From the NCBI GenBank assembly GCA_031255525.1, contig JAIRSJ010000110.1, positions 1 through 36,434 on the forward strand: a stretch of 36,434 bases of DNA, read 5' to 3'. The notes under the pieces are model-generated. The model was not told where the DNA came from and did not search any database. It worked only from the letters and a program-made list of their open reading frames with translations. Within the stretch, counting starts at the first letter, position 1; each line of letters begins with the position of its first letter. This DNA comes from Campylobacteraceae bacterium (GTDB lineage Bacteria > Campylobacterota > Campylobacteria > Campylobacterales > Campylobacteraceae). Of this stretch, positions 1 through 9,898 are shown in pieces. The translations under genes were made by a program, and so were the position numbers.

Positions 1-2
1 AA

Positions 3-518
3 AAATTTAATCTCCCAGTCGTGTTTTTCATAGACACTCCGGGTGCATATCCGGGAATTGGTGCGGAAGAGCGCGGACAAAGTGAAGCAATAGCAAGAAA
101 TCTTTATGAACTCAGTAAATTAAAAACTAAAACAATATCCATAGTTATAGGAGAAGGTGGAAGCGGAGGAGCATTAGCACTTGGAGTAGCAGATAAAGTT
201 GCCATGATGAGATATTCCGTATTTTCAGTTATATCTCCGGAGGGCTGTGCAGCTATTTTATGGAATGATCCGGAAAAGCAAGAGAGTGCAACAAAAGCTA
301 TGCGTATTACAGCTGAAGATTTGAAGAATTTAAATCTCATAGATGATGTTATAGAAGAACCTCTTATAGGAGCACATAGAGATAAAGAGGGAGCAAGCAA
401 AGCTATAAAAGATTATATTGTCAAGACATTACAATATTTAGATAGATTAGATGATAAAACAAGATTAGATAAAAGATTTGAAAAAATCCTCTCTATAGGA
501 GCATATAAAGAGGTTTGA
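3..518 (+). CDS. accA: acetyl-CoA carboxylase carboxyltransferase alpha subunit, C-terminal part (5' truncated by window)
   Basis: In-frame [38 protein letters not shown] is characteristic of AccA; the frame is open back to the window edge. Confidence 0.93.
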   Translation, partial: KFNLPVVFFIDTPGAYPGIGAEERGQSEAIARNLYELSKLKTKTISIVIGEGGSGGALALGVADKVAMMRYSVFSVISPEGCAAILWNDPEKQESATKAMRITAEDLKNLNLIDDVIEEPLIGAHRDKEGASKAIKDYIVKTLQYLDRLDDKTRLDKRFEKILSIGAYKEV

Positions 519-558
519 TAAAAATATCAAATAAATATTTTTAATCAAACCTCTTTAT
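506..558. terminator. bidirectional intrinsic terminator between accA and the marR-like gene
   Basis: Perfect 15-bp inverted repeat ATAAAGAGGTTTGAT (506-520) / ATCAAACCTCTTTAT (544-558) between convergent genes; it contains the accA stop codon. Confidence 0.75.
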
Positions 559-561
559 GCT

Positions 562-1020
562 TTAATCATCATGATAACTTATCAGTTGTAACAAGGAGTT
601 ATTAAAGTCTGCTAATCCGTTATCGAGTTTGTTGAAAAAGTCTGCGTCTATTTTTTCGATATCTTTAATGGCTTTTTGTATCAAATCTTGTCCGACTTCA
701 GTTAAAAAAACGGCTTTTGCGCGAACATCAAACGAATGACCTTTCCTTGATATCAAGTTCATATCTTCCAACTTTTTCAAAACTTGTGAAACATTCATAG
801 CTTCTATCTTGGTATGATGTACCAATAAGTTTTGCGTCACTTCATTATTATAAGGCGACAACCAATAGGTACTCGCTAAAAGAACATACTGAGCGTGAGT
901 AATTTGGTATTTTCTATTAAGGAGTTTTCTTATTCTCCTTTGCCATAAAGAGGTTACTTGCCAAAGCAAAAAACCGGAACTGTTTTCAGCTTTGACGCCG
1001 AAAGTACTATCACTTCGCAT
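562..1020 (-). CDS. MarR-family winged-helix transcriptional regulator
   Basis: 152-aa ORF with MarR-like pattern (LNRKYQITHAQYVLLASTYWL...NVSQVLKKLEDMNLISRKGHSFDVRAKAVFLTEVGQDLIQKA). Confidence 0.8.
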   Translation of the reverse strand: MRSDSTFGVKAENSSGFLLWQVTSLWQRRIRKLLNRKYQITHAQYVLLASTYWLSPYNNEVTQNLLVHHTKIEAMNVSQVLKKLEDMNLISRKGHSFDVRAKAVFLTEVGQDLIQKAIKDIEKIDADFFNKLDNGLADFNNSLLQLISYHDD

Positions 1021-1638
1021 TATCCACCATCCTATTATAAATTAGTTCAAAATTATTAAAACTCATTTCCAATTTTATAATACCATATTTAAGCTGATAA
1101 GTACAAGACCATTTAATTAATGGAAAATTAGAAAAATAAAATAAAAGAAGTGTTAAAATATTTTTACTCACACAATTTCCTGTCCTTAGGAACATAAATT
1201 CATCATTCCACCAGACATCAGTAAGTTTTTTCATTAACCGCCCTTTCTGTAAGTCGTAAAAATCTGAAGAGCAGATTTTTATCGTTTTTCCTCTTTTTTT
1301 GCAAATCAATAGCACTTTTATCGCTATTTCTACAAAAAAATTGCGCTACACGGCTACAACTCTTTCATTGCTTAAATATACAAGTCTTTACATGGCAACA
1401 TAGGCTCTTGAATGTTCGACAACCATTTTTTGCAAATATATCCGCATATTCTATTGAAAAAAATATTATTATGTACTTAAATATTGCATACTATTTATAT
1501 TATGTTCATAAAAATAGAAAATTTTATAAAATACGGGTTACCAAAACTCATGTATATTAGGTTTATTATAACGGTTTCTTTGCATACTTGCACAATATTA
1601 AAGAAAATAAAACGCAAAATGGTTTTGTAAAAAGTTTT

Positions 1639-2118
1639 TTAATAATTGAGGTTTTGAATTATCTCTATCTTGCTAATCAATTGCCAAATGCCGGCACTTA
1701 TGATTCCTGCAAACAACCCTGCTACAAGATCGTCTCCAACAACGCCAAAACCGCCTTTTACATTTTTATCTATCCGCCCGATGATAGAAGGCTTTTTTAT
1801 GTCAAATATTCTAAAAAATATAACGCAAAGTAAAATTTGCAAAACACCTGTTGAAAAACTAACGCAAATGGCAAGCCAAATGCCGACCACTTCATCTATC
1901 ACAATTTGCTGATTGTCGTGTATGCCACTGCTTTGCTCATATCTATTGATGATACCAATCGCTATAACGCTTGTTAAGACAGTTATCAGAAAAAGAGATT
2001 CTATATTTAAAATATTAAGCAAAAGCCACGCTATCAATGCGCCAAAGATTGTTCCGGCAGTTCCGGGAATCTTTGGAAAAAGACCGGAATATAAAAATGT
2101 CAAAAATAGTTTTTGCAT
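1639..2118 (-). CDS. pgpA: phosphatidylglycerophosphatase A
   Basis: 159 aa; FLYSGLFPKIPGTAGTIFGALIAWLL and VIDEVVGIW motifs typical of PgpA. Confidence 0.88.
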   Translation of the reverse strand: MQKLFLTFLYSGLFPKIPGTAGTIFGALIAWLLLNILNIESLFLITVLTSVIAIGIINRYEQSSGIHDNQQIVIDEVVGIWLAICVSFSTGVLQILLCVIFFRIFDIKKPSIIGRIDKNVKGGFGVVGDDLVAGLFAGIISAGIWQLISKIEIIQNLNY

Positions 2119-2126
2119 ATCTTTTC

Positions 2127-3317
2127 CTATGTTAAGGATGTTGTTTGATAAAGTTTCATAAGTTCAATGTAAAAATCCTCTTCATTGTGCGCTTCAATCA
2201 ATCCCATACTTGGGAAAAGATCATCATAAATTTGCGTGACGTTTTTGAAACGACTCGGATAAATACTGCTTAAAATGATGGCTGATATATCTTTTCGCAT
2301 AAGTACAGCCGGCGGTAAAATGCCTGCTTGCAAAAGCGCCAAAAGAGATGAAGAGTTATATTTGATATGATGATGCGTGCCATGAGGACAAGTGCGCGAA
2401 TTTACAAGCGTATTACACTCGTTGCAAAATACAAATTTTGCAACAATATCGATTTCCGGCAAATCATCATATTCATCAAGAACCGTTTTCATATGATTTT
2501 TATCATAATATACCCCAATACCGCTGTAATATTCACTAAAAACCATTCTGTTGCAACCGAAATTATGCGCTATGATGCTATCAAGAACAGCGTTTTTATT
2601 ATCGGCATAAACGTAAGAGTTATCAAAAGGAATAATCAAAACACGATTTTTATGCACATAGTTTTCCACAAAATACTGCAAAGTTTTTTTACGCAATTCA
2701 AAAGGCAAAAGTCCTTCTTGCTCGTAAGGTTTCAGTAAAAATATTACAAGCAAATCGCTCTTTTCAAGGGTAATTCTAATGAGCCTTTCATGCGCTCTAT
2801 GAAAAGGATTTGCCGTCATCATGATAGCAGATACTTTTTGCGCACCCAAAGATTTTTTAGCGTCTGCTATCTGCCGTTTGACATTTCCGACATAATCGGA
2901 ATCTATAGCAAAATCTCCGCTTACAGCCCAATTCCCAAGCCTTTTTAAAAGTCGCTCAATAACAAGATTCTCAGTGTCTGCACTGCCGAATATTTTAACG
3001 ATTCTTTGCATTTGGTCAACTTCAAATACTTCATCTACAATTATCTCGCCGCGTTTTTCACCGTTTAATATAAATTCAAGCTTTTCGCCTTTTTTGGCGT
3101 TTTTTATGGTATTCTGATTGCGCTTACCATTTGGAGCAAATGTAAAGGATATTGGAAAGCGTTTGCCTTTATAAAATCCGTTTTTATCAACTTCGTAAGC
3201 CTCCTCTCCGCCCATAAGCTTATGTACCGGGTGCAGTATCCCCTCCTTGATAAGACCAAGCGTTATTAAAGCCTCTTTATCAACAAATAACTGTTTACTA
3301 TTTTTTCTTAATGCCAT
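2127..3317 (-). CDS. sulfate adenylyltransferase (ATP sulfurylase)-like protein
   Basis: ATP-sulfurylase-like motifs (MMTANPFHRAHERLIRITLEKSDLLVIFLLKP; FSEYYSGIGVYYDKNHM); start placed at MALRKNSKQ. Confidence 0.75.
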   Translation of the reverse strand: MALRKNSKQLFVDKEALITLGLIKEGILHPVHKLMGGEEAYEVDKNGFYKGKRFPISFTFAPNGKRNQNTIKNAKKGEKLEFILNGEKRGEIIVDEVFEVDQMQRIVKIFGSADTENLVIERLLKRLGNWAVSGDFAIDSDYVGNVKRQIADAKKSLGAQKVSAIMMTANPFHRAHERLIRITLEKSDLLVIFLLKPYEQEGLLPFELRKKTLQYFVENYVHKNRVLIIPFDNSYVYADNKNAVLDSIIAHNFGCNRMVFSEYYSGIGVYYDKNHMKTVLDEYDDLPEIDIVAKFVFCNECNTLVNSRTCPHGTHHHIKYNSSSLLALLQAGILPPAVLMRKDISAIILSSIYPSRFKNVTQIYDDLFPSMGLIEAHNEEDFYIELMKLYQTTSLT

Positions 3318-4188
3318 ACCTTTTCCTTCTTTCCCACAAACTTTTTCTCGAAATTCCAAGTTTTTTTGATAATTCCGTATCCGGCAGTTTATCTTGAAAA
3401 TGCATCAATACGCTCTTTACATAATCGTCAATCGTCAAAATATCAAGTTTTTCAAAAAAATTGTCTTCTGATGTCATCTTTATACTTTCAAACGGCGACT
3501 CTTCGTTTAAATTTGTGGAAGAGATTATCACTCTTTTTTGTTCTACGACATTGAATATTTTGTTTTTATCGCCCGTTTTGATATCCTGCAAATTGACCAG
3601 ATACATAAGAGTATTAAAGTCATTTTTAGCAATCTTTTCAAATGCATCCGAGCTTGAGAGCGAAATAAAATTAAACTGCTCTTTGAAATTTTCGGCATAA
3701 TTAAAAACAAGTGCATCCGCATGAGTTTGAATAGCGCTCTTAATTAAAATCGGCGAAGTTATTTTCTTTGTTATAGCTTGATAGTCCACTTTAACATTTA
3801 AAAACAAATTTTTCATATACAATGAATATGTTTTATTTTCAAGCAAAAGTTTATTGTGCATACGCAAATGCTGAAGTTTACGCAAGAGTTCTTCCATCAT
3901 AAAAGGCTTTTGTATATAATCGCTTGCTCCGGCTTTTATAGGGTTTAAAATCGTATCGCTACTGATATAAGATATCATCAAAATAATGATGGAATTTTTG
4001 TGTTTTTCGATGATAGGATAAAAATTTTGTCCGGAAATATTGGTAGAAAGCAGCACAGCATCATATTTCTCATTTTTAAGCGCATCTTTTATATTTGTGA
4101 CTATATCGCAAAAATATCCTGCTTCAGTAAGTTTTGTAGAGATACTTTGAGCCAAATAAACCTCATTTTCAACAATTAATATTTTCAT
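3298..4188 (-). CDS. HP1021/Cj1608-like orphan response regulator (receiver domain plus C-terminal HTH)
   Basis: N-terminal receiver-like domain (MKILIVENEVYLAQSISTKL), C-terminal LSKKLGISRKSLWERRKRYGIKKK; adjacent to the sulfurylase-like gene and ispDF. Confidence 0.75.
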   Translation of the reverse strand: MKILIVENEVYLAQSISTKLTEAGYFCDIVTNIKDALKNEKYDAVLLSTNISGQNFYPIIEKHKNSIIILMISYISSDTILNPIKAGASDYIQKPFMMEELLRKLQHLRMHNKLLLENKTYSLYMKNLFLNVKVDYQAITKKITSPILIKSAIQTHADALVFNYAENFKEQFNFISLSSSDAFEKIAKNDFNTLMYLVNLQDIKTGDKNKIFNVVEQKRVIISSTNLNEESPFESIKMTSEDNFFEKLDILTIDDYVKSVLMHFQDKLPDTELSKKLGISRKSLWERRKRYGIKKK

Positions 4189-5311
4189 TTACCGTCCAAT
4201 CGTAATATTTTAGCGTTGCCGAAGCCAAAACTCCAACACCCTCTTCTCTGCCTATAAAACCAAGATGCTCGGTTGTAGTGGCTTTCACATTAACATGTGC
4301 GGAAGATATGTTTAAAACAGAAGCCAATTTTTTTGATATAGCTTGTTTATAGGGCGATATTTTCGGCTTTTGCGCTATTATAGTCAAGTCGCAATGAACT
4401 ATTTCAAAACCTACTTTTGCCAAAAAAGCACAAATATTTTCCAAAAGTTTGACTGAATCTATATTTTTATACCTTTCATCAAAATCCGGAAACCACTCAC
4501 CTATATCGCCACCGCCTGCTGCCGCCAAAAGCGCGTCTATCAAAGCATGTATAGCTACATCGCCGTCAGAATGAGCTTTAAAGCCAAAATCAGCATCTAT
4601 TTTTACTCCGCCAAGATACATAGGTTTTGCCTCTTCAAAAGAGTGTACGTCAAATCCGCTACCGTAAAAACAACTCTTTACGGGAGTTTTTAAAGATGAT
4701 AATATGTTGCTGCTTGTATCAAGTGTTGTCAGTTTTTCAGCCGCAGTATCTCCTAATATATATTTTACGTTGCCGCCGTTTGCTCTTATTGCGCTGCTTT
4801 CATCGGTAAATTCGCTTTTTTGTCTCAAAGCTTCTCTTAGTGCCCGCGTTAAAGAGAGCTGGGGAGTCTGTATCAGTTTAACTTTATCTCTGTGTATCGC
4901 CATATTGTCTTCATAAGCAACGGTATCGACTACTGCAAGATAAGGCGCTACTGCATCAGCGTTTCCTGTCTCGCTTAAAAGTCTTTGCACTAAAGAAGTC
5001 GGTACGCAACATCTCGCCGCGTCGCTTATCAAAACATATTTTGTTCTAACATGTTGTAAGGCGTTTACAAGTGAAGATTGTCTTGTATCACCGCCTTCAA
5101 TGATCTTAAAATCGGTAAATTTACGCATATAAAAGATCTCATCCGCATTTCCTGTTACAATCACATCTTTAAAAGAATATGTTTTACTGAGATTATTTGT
5201 TGCATGAAGCCACAAAGGAATATCGCCGACTCGAATCCACTGCTTTTTAACTTTCATTTTAAAGCGATTTGACGCTCCAGCGCTTAAAACTATTAAAGAT
5301 ACGTCGAGCAA
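4169..5311 (-). CDS. ispDF: bifunctional IspD/IspF isoprenoid biosynthesis enzyme
   Basis: N-terminal IspD (LSAGASNRFKMKVKKQW) fused to C-terminal IspF (SGFDVHSFEEAKPMYLGGVKIDADFGFKAHSDGDVAIHALIDALLAAA). Confidence 0.93.
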   Translation of the reverse strand: MLDVSLIVLSAGASNRFKMKVKKQWIRVGDIPLWLHATNNLSKTYSFKDVIVTGNADEIFYMRKFTDFKIIEGGDTRQSSLVNALQHVRTKYVLISDAARCCVPTSLVQRLLSETGNADAVAPYLAVVDTVAYEDNMAIHRDKVKLIQTPQLSLTRALREALRQKSEFTDESSAIRANGGNVKYILGDTAAEKLTTLDTSSNILSSLKTPVKSCFYGSGFDVHSFEEAKPMYLGGVKIDADFGFKAHSDGDVAIHALIDALLAAAGGGDIGEWFPDFDERYKNIDSVKLLENICAFLAKVGFEIVHCDLTIIAQKPKISPYKQAISKKLASVLNISSAHVNVKATTTEHLGFIGREEGVGVLASATLKYYDWTVNENINC

Positions 5312-5494
5312 GAAAATCCCCTTAAATTTTAAGTGTTACGATATTATACATATTAAAAGCTTTTTTTTATCTTTTTTGTGCTACATTCCTAATCCTAAGA
5401 TTGCCTAATATATAGTGTTTTTTGTTGAATATCTATAATTTTATCTTAGCCAAAGTGTGAAAAACCGATACATAGTTATAATGAAGAGGTTACC

Positions 5495-6607
5495 GTGATT
5501 AAACAAGATGATATAAGAAAACTCTTAAGCAGCGTAAAATATCCTGGGTTTGAAAAGGATATCGTAACATTCGGATTTGTAAAAAATATCATAATAAAAG
5601 ATAAAAAAGCTTTTGTTGATATCAGTATAGTCTCCGCAAATCCTGATATCGCAAAAAAAGTGCAAGAGGACGCTTTAAACGCACTTAAAAAAGAGAATAT
5701 AGAGGCTGAGATAAATGTTGAGCAGCCAAAAATTCCGGAACAAAAAAACAATTTACAATCAAATAAGAACATAACTAAAAACATAAAAAATTTTGTAATG
5801 ATAAGTTCGGGCAAAGGTGGAGTGGGCAAATCCACAACAACGGTGAATTTAGCTCTTTATTTATCAAAACAAGGCAAAAAAGTCGGAATTTTGGATGCTG
5901 ATATATATGGTCCTAATATCCCGAGAATGCTTGGCGCAACGGGCATGAAACCAACCGTTGTAGGCGAAAAGCTAAAGCCGATAACAATTTATGGCATCGA
6001 GATGATGAGTATGGGCGTTTTGACAGCTGAAGGACAATCACTTATCTGGCGTGGGGCCATGATAATGAGAGCCATGGAACAGCTTTTAAGAGATGTTTTG
6101 TGGAGCGATTTGGATATTTTATTTATAGATATGCCTCCGGGTACGGGAGATGCTCAGCTGACTTTAGCGCAAAGCGTGCCGGTAACTTGCGGTGTTTGTG
6201 TTACGACCCCTCAAATTGTAGCTCTTGATGATGCCAAAAAAAGCCTTGATATGTTCAAAAAACTTCATATTCCCGTAGCGGGTATTGTAGAAAACATGAG
6301 CGGATTTATCTGCCCTGATTGCAATAAAGAGTATGAAATTTTCGGAAAAAATACTGCAAATGAGCTTGCCAGGGAATATAATGTTCCGGTTTTAACCAGC
6401 ATTCCTATAGAACTTTGTATACGAGAAAGTGCGGATAAAGGCAAACCCTTAACGATTTTCAATGAGGAGACTATAAGTTTTAAAAGATATGCTGATGCGG
6501 CAGACAAAATTTTAAAAACAATAGAACAGATAAACGCAAACGGCGGCGGTGACAATAGTAAAATTCAACCTATCTCTGCCCATAGCGCTTGTTCATCAAA
6601 AAAGTAA
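5495..6607 (+). CDS. mrp: Mrp/ApbC/NBP35-family P-loop Fe-S carrier protein
   Basis: DUF59-like N-terminus; deviant Walker A SSGKGGVGKSTTTVNLA; GLDADIYGPNIPRMLG-type motif; CPDC motif. Confidence 0.92.
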   Translation: MIKQDDIRKLLSSVKYPGFEKDIVTFGFVKNIIIKDKKAFVDISIVSANPDIAKKVQEDALNALKKENIEAEINVEQPKIPEQKNNLQSNKNITKNIKNFVMISSGKGGVGKSTTTVNLALYLSKQGKKVGILDADIYGPNIPRMLGATGMKPTVVGEKLKPITIYGIEMMSMGVLTAEGQSLIWRGAMIMRAMEQLLRDVLWSDLDILFIDMPPGTGDAQLTLAQSVPVTCGVCVTTPQIVALDDAKKSLDMFKKLHIPVAGIVENMSGFICPDCNKEYEIFGKNTANELAREYNVPVLTSIPIELCIRESADKGKPLTIFNEETISFKRYADAADKILKTIEQINANGGGDNSKIQPISAHSACSSKK

Positions 6608-6639
6608 AATAAAATTTAAAAAACGGCAAGGAGTCTAGA

Positions 6640-7863
6640 ATGGCAATCAAACCCATAGAGAATGCAAAAAAATTTCAAGCATTTGTGCAAGATGTTCGAA
6701 AAAGTAAATATTATCGCGAACCTATCGGTTTTGGAATAGCAAGAGTAGACAGAGGACAGCTAAACACAAATAAAATTTTACAAGCAACGTATCCTGTCGC
6801 AAATTGGAAAGAAAATTATGAAAGTGCTGCGATTTTTATAGCAGCTCTTCAAGAGAGTGGGATTAAAATTGACTTTTCAAAAAGCGAATTTGTGTATGAT
6901 GTGAAAAAAAAGTTTGTCAAAAATGCTCTTAATATGTTCTATCCATATATTAAAAATGCCTTTGGCGACAACCATAAAAATGTACAAGTGATAAAAAATT
7001 TGTATCAAACAGCTCAAACCGAAGGTCTTGAAGATAATTTTAAGATAACTTTCATATTTGACGACCAAACTCCTCAATCGGTAGAAAGCACTTATCTAAA
7101 ACTATATGCTTTGTCGTTAGGTAAAGCTCCTCTGCGTTCTCTTAACTTGACAAATATATTTGGATTGCTTGAAAATGTGGCATGGTCTCTGAATGTGCCG
7201 ATAGAACTTGAATGGCTAAAAGCGAACGAAATAGAGTTAAAACTTGACGGAACATACCCTTATATAAGTTTTGTCGATAAATTTCCGAGATTTTTGCAAC
7301 ATATAATACCCGAAGATAAAGTGCGTATACTTGATAGTTCAAAAGTCAGAATGGGAGCGCATCTTGCCAAAGGAACAGCTGTAATGCCGGGTGCGAGTTA
7401 CGTCAATTTCAACTCGGGCACCACAGGAGCCGTTATGGTAGAAGGACGCATAAGCTCTTCGGTTGTAGTAGGCGAGGGAAGCGATGTAGGAGGAGGAGCA
7501 AGCATACTTGGGGTACTAAGCGGAACAAACGGCAATCCTGTCAGTATCGGCAAAAACACTCTTCTTGGAGCAAATTCCGTTACCGGCATACCTTTGGGGG
7601 ACGGCTGCATTGTGGATGCCGGAGTATCAATACTTGAAGGCACAAAAGTCTTTATAGCAAAAGAGCATCTAAAAACGATACTTGAGATAAATCCCAATTT
7701 TAAATTCAAATACAATCAAAACGAGGATGTCAAAGGTTATGTAATAAAAGCTTTAGAGCTTTCCGGGCTAAACGGCATTCATTTCAGACGCGACAGTCAA
7801 ACAGGTCAAATGTCGGCAGTCAGATCAAATAGAAAAGTGGTTTTAAATGCTGATTTGCATTAA
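6640..7863 (+). CDS. dapD: tetrahydrodipicolinate N-succinyltransferase
   Basis: 407 aa; left-handed beta-helix region (KGTAVMPGASYVNFNSGTTGAVMVEGRISSSVVVGEGSDVGGGASILGVLSG). Confidence 0.88.
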   Translation: MAIKPIENAKKFQAFVQDVRKSKYYREPIGFGIARVDRGQLNTNKILQATYPVANWKENYESAAIFIAALQESGIKIDFSKSEFVYDVKKKFVKNALNMFYPYIKNAFGDNHKNVQVIKNLYQTAQTEGLEDNFKITFIFDDQTPQSVESTYLKLYALSLGKAPLRSLNLTNIFGLLENVAWSLNVPIELEWLKANEIELKLDGTYPYISFVDKFPRFLQHIIPEDKVRILDSSKVRMGAHLAKGTAVMPGASYVNFNSGTTGAVMVEGRISSSVVVGEGSDVGGGASILGVLSGTNGNPVSIGKNTLLGANSVTGIPLGDGCIVDAGVSILEGTKVFIAKEHLKTILEINPNFKFKYNQNEDVKGYVIKALELSGLNGIHFRRDSQTGQMSAVRSNRKVVLNADLH

Positions 7864-7886
7864 AAGCATATTATGATACTTCCTAG

Positions 7887-7925
7887 CTTTTTACATGCAA
7901 AATATTCCTATCAGCATGTAAAAAG
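7887..7925. terminator. bidirectional intrinsic terminator between convergent dapD and the symporter gene
   Basis: Perfect 12-bp inverted repeat CTTTTTACATGC (7887-7898) / GCATGTAAAAAG (7914-7925). Confidence 0.75.
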
Positions 7926-7958
7926 TTGATTTATGTTTTGTGCCACAATAAAAGTCTT

Positions 7959-9587
7959 TTAAAAACTTTTCTTTGCCAAATTTTCAGCGCCTTTTGTAAA
8001 AAGCGAAACAATAACTACCGTCAAAGCAGATAAAGGCAGAGCAAAAATCATAGCATCTACGAAAATGATTTTGCCGCTGAAAATGGAGTCTGCTCCAAAA
8101 ATAGCTTTACAAAACCCAAGAGCTTTTGCTTCTTGAAAGTGAACAAACAACAACCAAAAACTTGAAGTTATAAATCCCACAAACATAGAAGCTATAGCTC
8201 CTGTCTTTGTTATTTTGCGCCAAAATATAGCGCTGACATACGATGGTAAAAACACACTTGCGCAAAGAGCGAAAAATATAGCTGTACTTCGTGCTATAAT
8301 TGCGGGCTGTTTATCAAAAATATAAGACAAAACAACGGCAAAAAGTATCATAACAACGACGCCTATTCTTGTGATAAACATGGAGTTCTTATTGCTTTTA
8401 AAAATCTGCTCGTAAATATCCCGCCCTATTGCCGTTCCCATCGTGTGAAATTGCGAAGAGAGCGTGCTCATGGCAGCCGAAATAAGAGCAAATAAGAATA
8501 CAAATGAAAACCATTTAGGCATTGCCATAGTGATAAAAAGCGGCATTACCTGCTCCACACTGCCGGCACTTTGCAAAGCGTTTTTACCGCCGTTGTATTC
8601 ATAAAACCATACGTTTGTCAACGCACCCACAAGATAGATTATACCCATAACGCCAAATATAAATATACCGCCTATCAAAACGCCTCTGTCCAACTCTTGC
8701 TTACTTTTAACCGTCATAAATCTCACAACAAGCTGAGGTTGTGCTAAAACACCGATTCCAACACCTAAAATAAGTGATGTTACGATAAAAAGCCACCCTT
8801 CACTAAAAAATACAGGCATTTTGTTCCAACCCTCAAAACCCCAAAGAGTTGAGATTTTCACTAAAAAGTTAGCAGAACCCGGTTGTAAATCGCCAAGCTG
8901 CACGCTCTCAAGCGGCCCAACCGTATATTTCCAAACCTCATCAAATTTACTTAAAGATTCATTAAATCCGCCTATGGCATCAAACGCAAATATCACCAAA
9001 ATTATTATGGCGATAAACATGATAGCTCCTTGCAAAGCGTCCGTTAGCATAACGCCTTTTAAGCCGCCGACTATCACATATCCAGTGATAATTATTGAAA
9101 AAACCAAAAGCGACAGATGATAATCGGCATTGAAGTATGAAGCTATAAAATGCGTCCCGCCGATAAGTACGGCAGAAGCATAAAGCGGCATAAATGCAGC
9201 TATTATCAAACCTCCGAATATCTGAATAAATTTCGAATCGAATCTTTTGCCCAAAAATTCCGGAAATGTATGCGCCCCAAGTTTGATACCCATCTTGCGC
9301 GTTCTATCTCCAAACAACACAAAAGCTACAAAAATTCCGACAAGAAGATTCGCAAACGCAAGCCATATGAGCGAACTGCCAAGCCATGCCGCCACGCCGC
9401 TGAAACCCACGATGGCTGAAGTTGAGATAAACGTAGCGCCATAACTCAAGGACATAACTATCGGATGCGTATTGCGCCCGGCTAAAAGATAATCTGTGGA
9501 AGTCTTTGTCTGTTTATAGCCAACAAAACCGAGATAACCTATGATTGCTAGATAGACGATGATAAATATATTTTCCAAAACGCCCAT
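7959..9587 (-). CDS. sodium:solute symporter (SSS family)
   Basis: 542-aa polytopic protein; DYLLAGRNTHPIVMSLSYGATFISTSAIVGFSGVAA and GVLAQPQLVVRFMTVKS motifs. Confidence 0.88.
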   Translation of the reverse strand: MGVLENIFIIVYLAIIGYLGFVGYKQTKTSTDYLLAGRNTHPIVMSLSYGATFISTSAIVGFSGVAAWLGSSLIWLAFANLLVGIFVAFVLFGDRTRKMGIKLGAHTFPEFLGKRFDSKFIQIFGGLIIAAFMPLYASAVLIGGTHFIASYFNADYHLSLLVFSIIITGYVIVGGLKGVMLTDALQGAIMFIAIIILVIFAFDAIGGFNESLSKFDEVWKYTVGPLESVQLGDLQPGSANFLVKISTLWGFEGWNKMPVFFSEGWLFIVTSLILGVGIGVLAQPQLVVRFMTVKSKQELDRGVLIGGIFIFGVMGIIYLVGALTNVWFYEYNGGKNALQSAGSVEQVMPLFITMAMPKWFSFVFLFALISAAMSTLSSQFHTMGTAIGRDIYEQIFKSNKNSMFITRIGVVVMILFAVVLSYIFDKQPAIIARSTAIFFALCASVFLPSYVSAIFWRKITKTGAIASMFVGFITSSFWLLFVHFQEAKALGFCKAIFGADSIFSGKIIFVDAMIFALPLSALTVVIVSLFTKGAENLAKKSF

Positions 9588-9761
9588 CTACAGCTCCTCA
9601 TTTATCTTTTGTTCGTCTTTTTCCCACTGCTTCGTGCCTTTTATCTCTTTTTCGCCAACATTTCTATTCCAATAAAAAAGTCCGTAGACAATACATAAAA
9701 TCAAACTTGCAACAGATAAATATAAAGAGAGCCTAACACCAAAATCAAAATTATCCATCAT
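9588..9761 (-). CDS. small membrane protein, symporter accessory-like (57 aa)
   Basis: Translated by hand: MMDNFDFGVRLSLYLSVASLILCIVYGLFYWNRNVGEKEIKGTKQWEKDEQKINEEL; one TM segment; abuts the symporter start; not in the supplied ORF track. Confidence 0.75.
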   Translation of the reverse strand: MMDNFDFGVRLSLYLSVASLILCIVYGLFYWNRNVGEKEIKGTKQWEKDEQKINEEL

Positions 9762-9898
9762 TTGCCTTTAATCAGATATAAACTTTAATTGTTGCCAAAA
9801 AACAATAAAAACACTCTTTAATATTCGATAAAAAAATATTATTTTAGTTCAAATACGCTAAAATTTGTCTTTGCACTATTTTTAACTCAAGGATTATT

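Noticed and set aside
1010-1315. 101-aa ORF overlapping the start of the MarR-like gene
   Set aside because: No recognisable domain or clear start; possible small gene from MKKLTDVWW, but not supportable.
1316-1638. AT-rich intergenic region as a possible ncRNA or replication-related site
   Set aside because: No convincing hairpins, iterons or terminators seen; base composition alone is insufficient.
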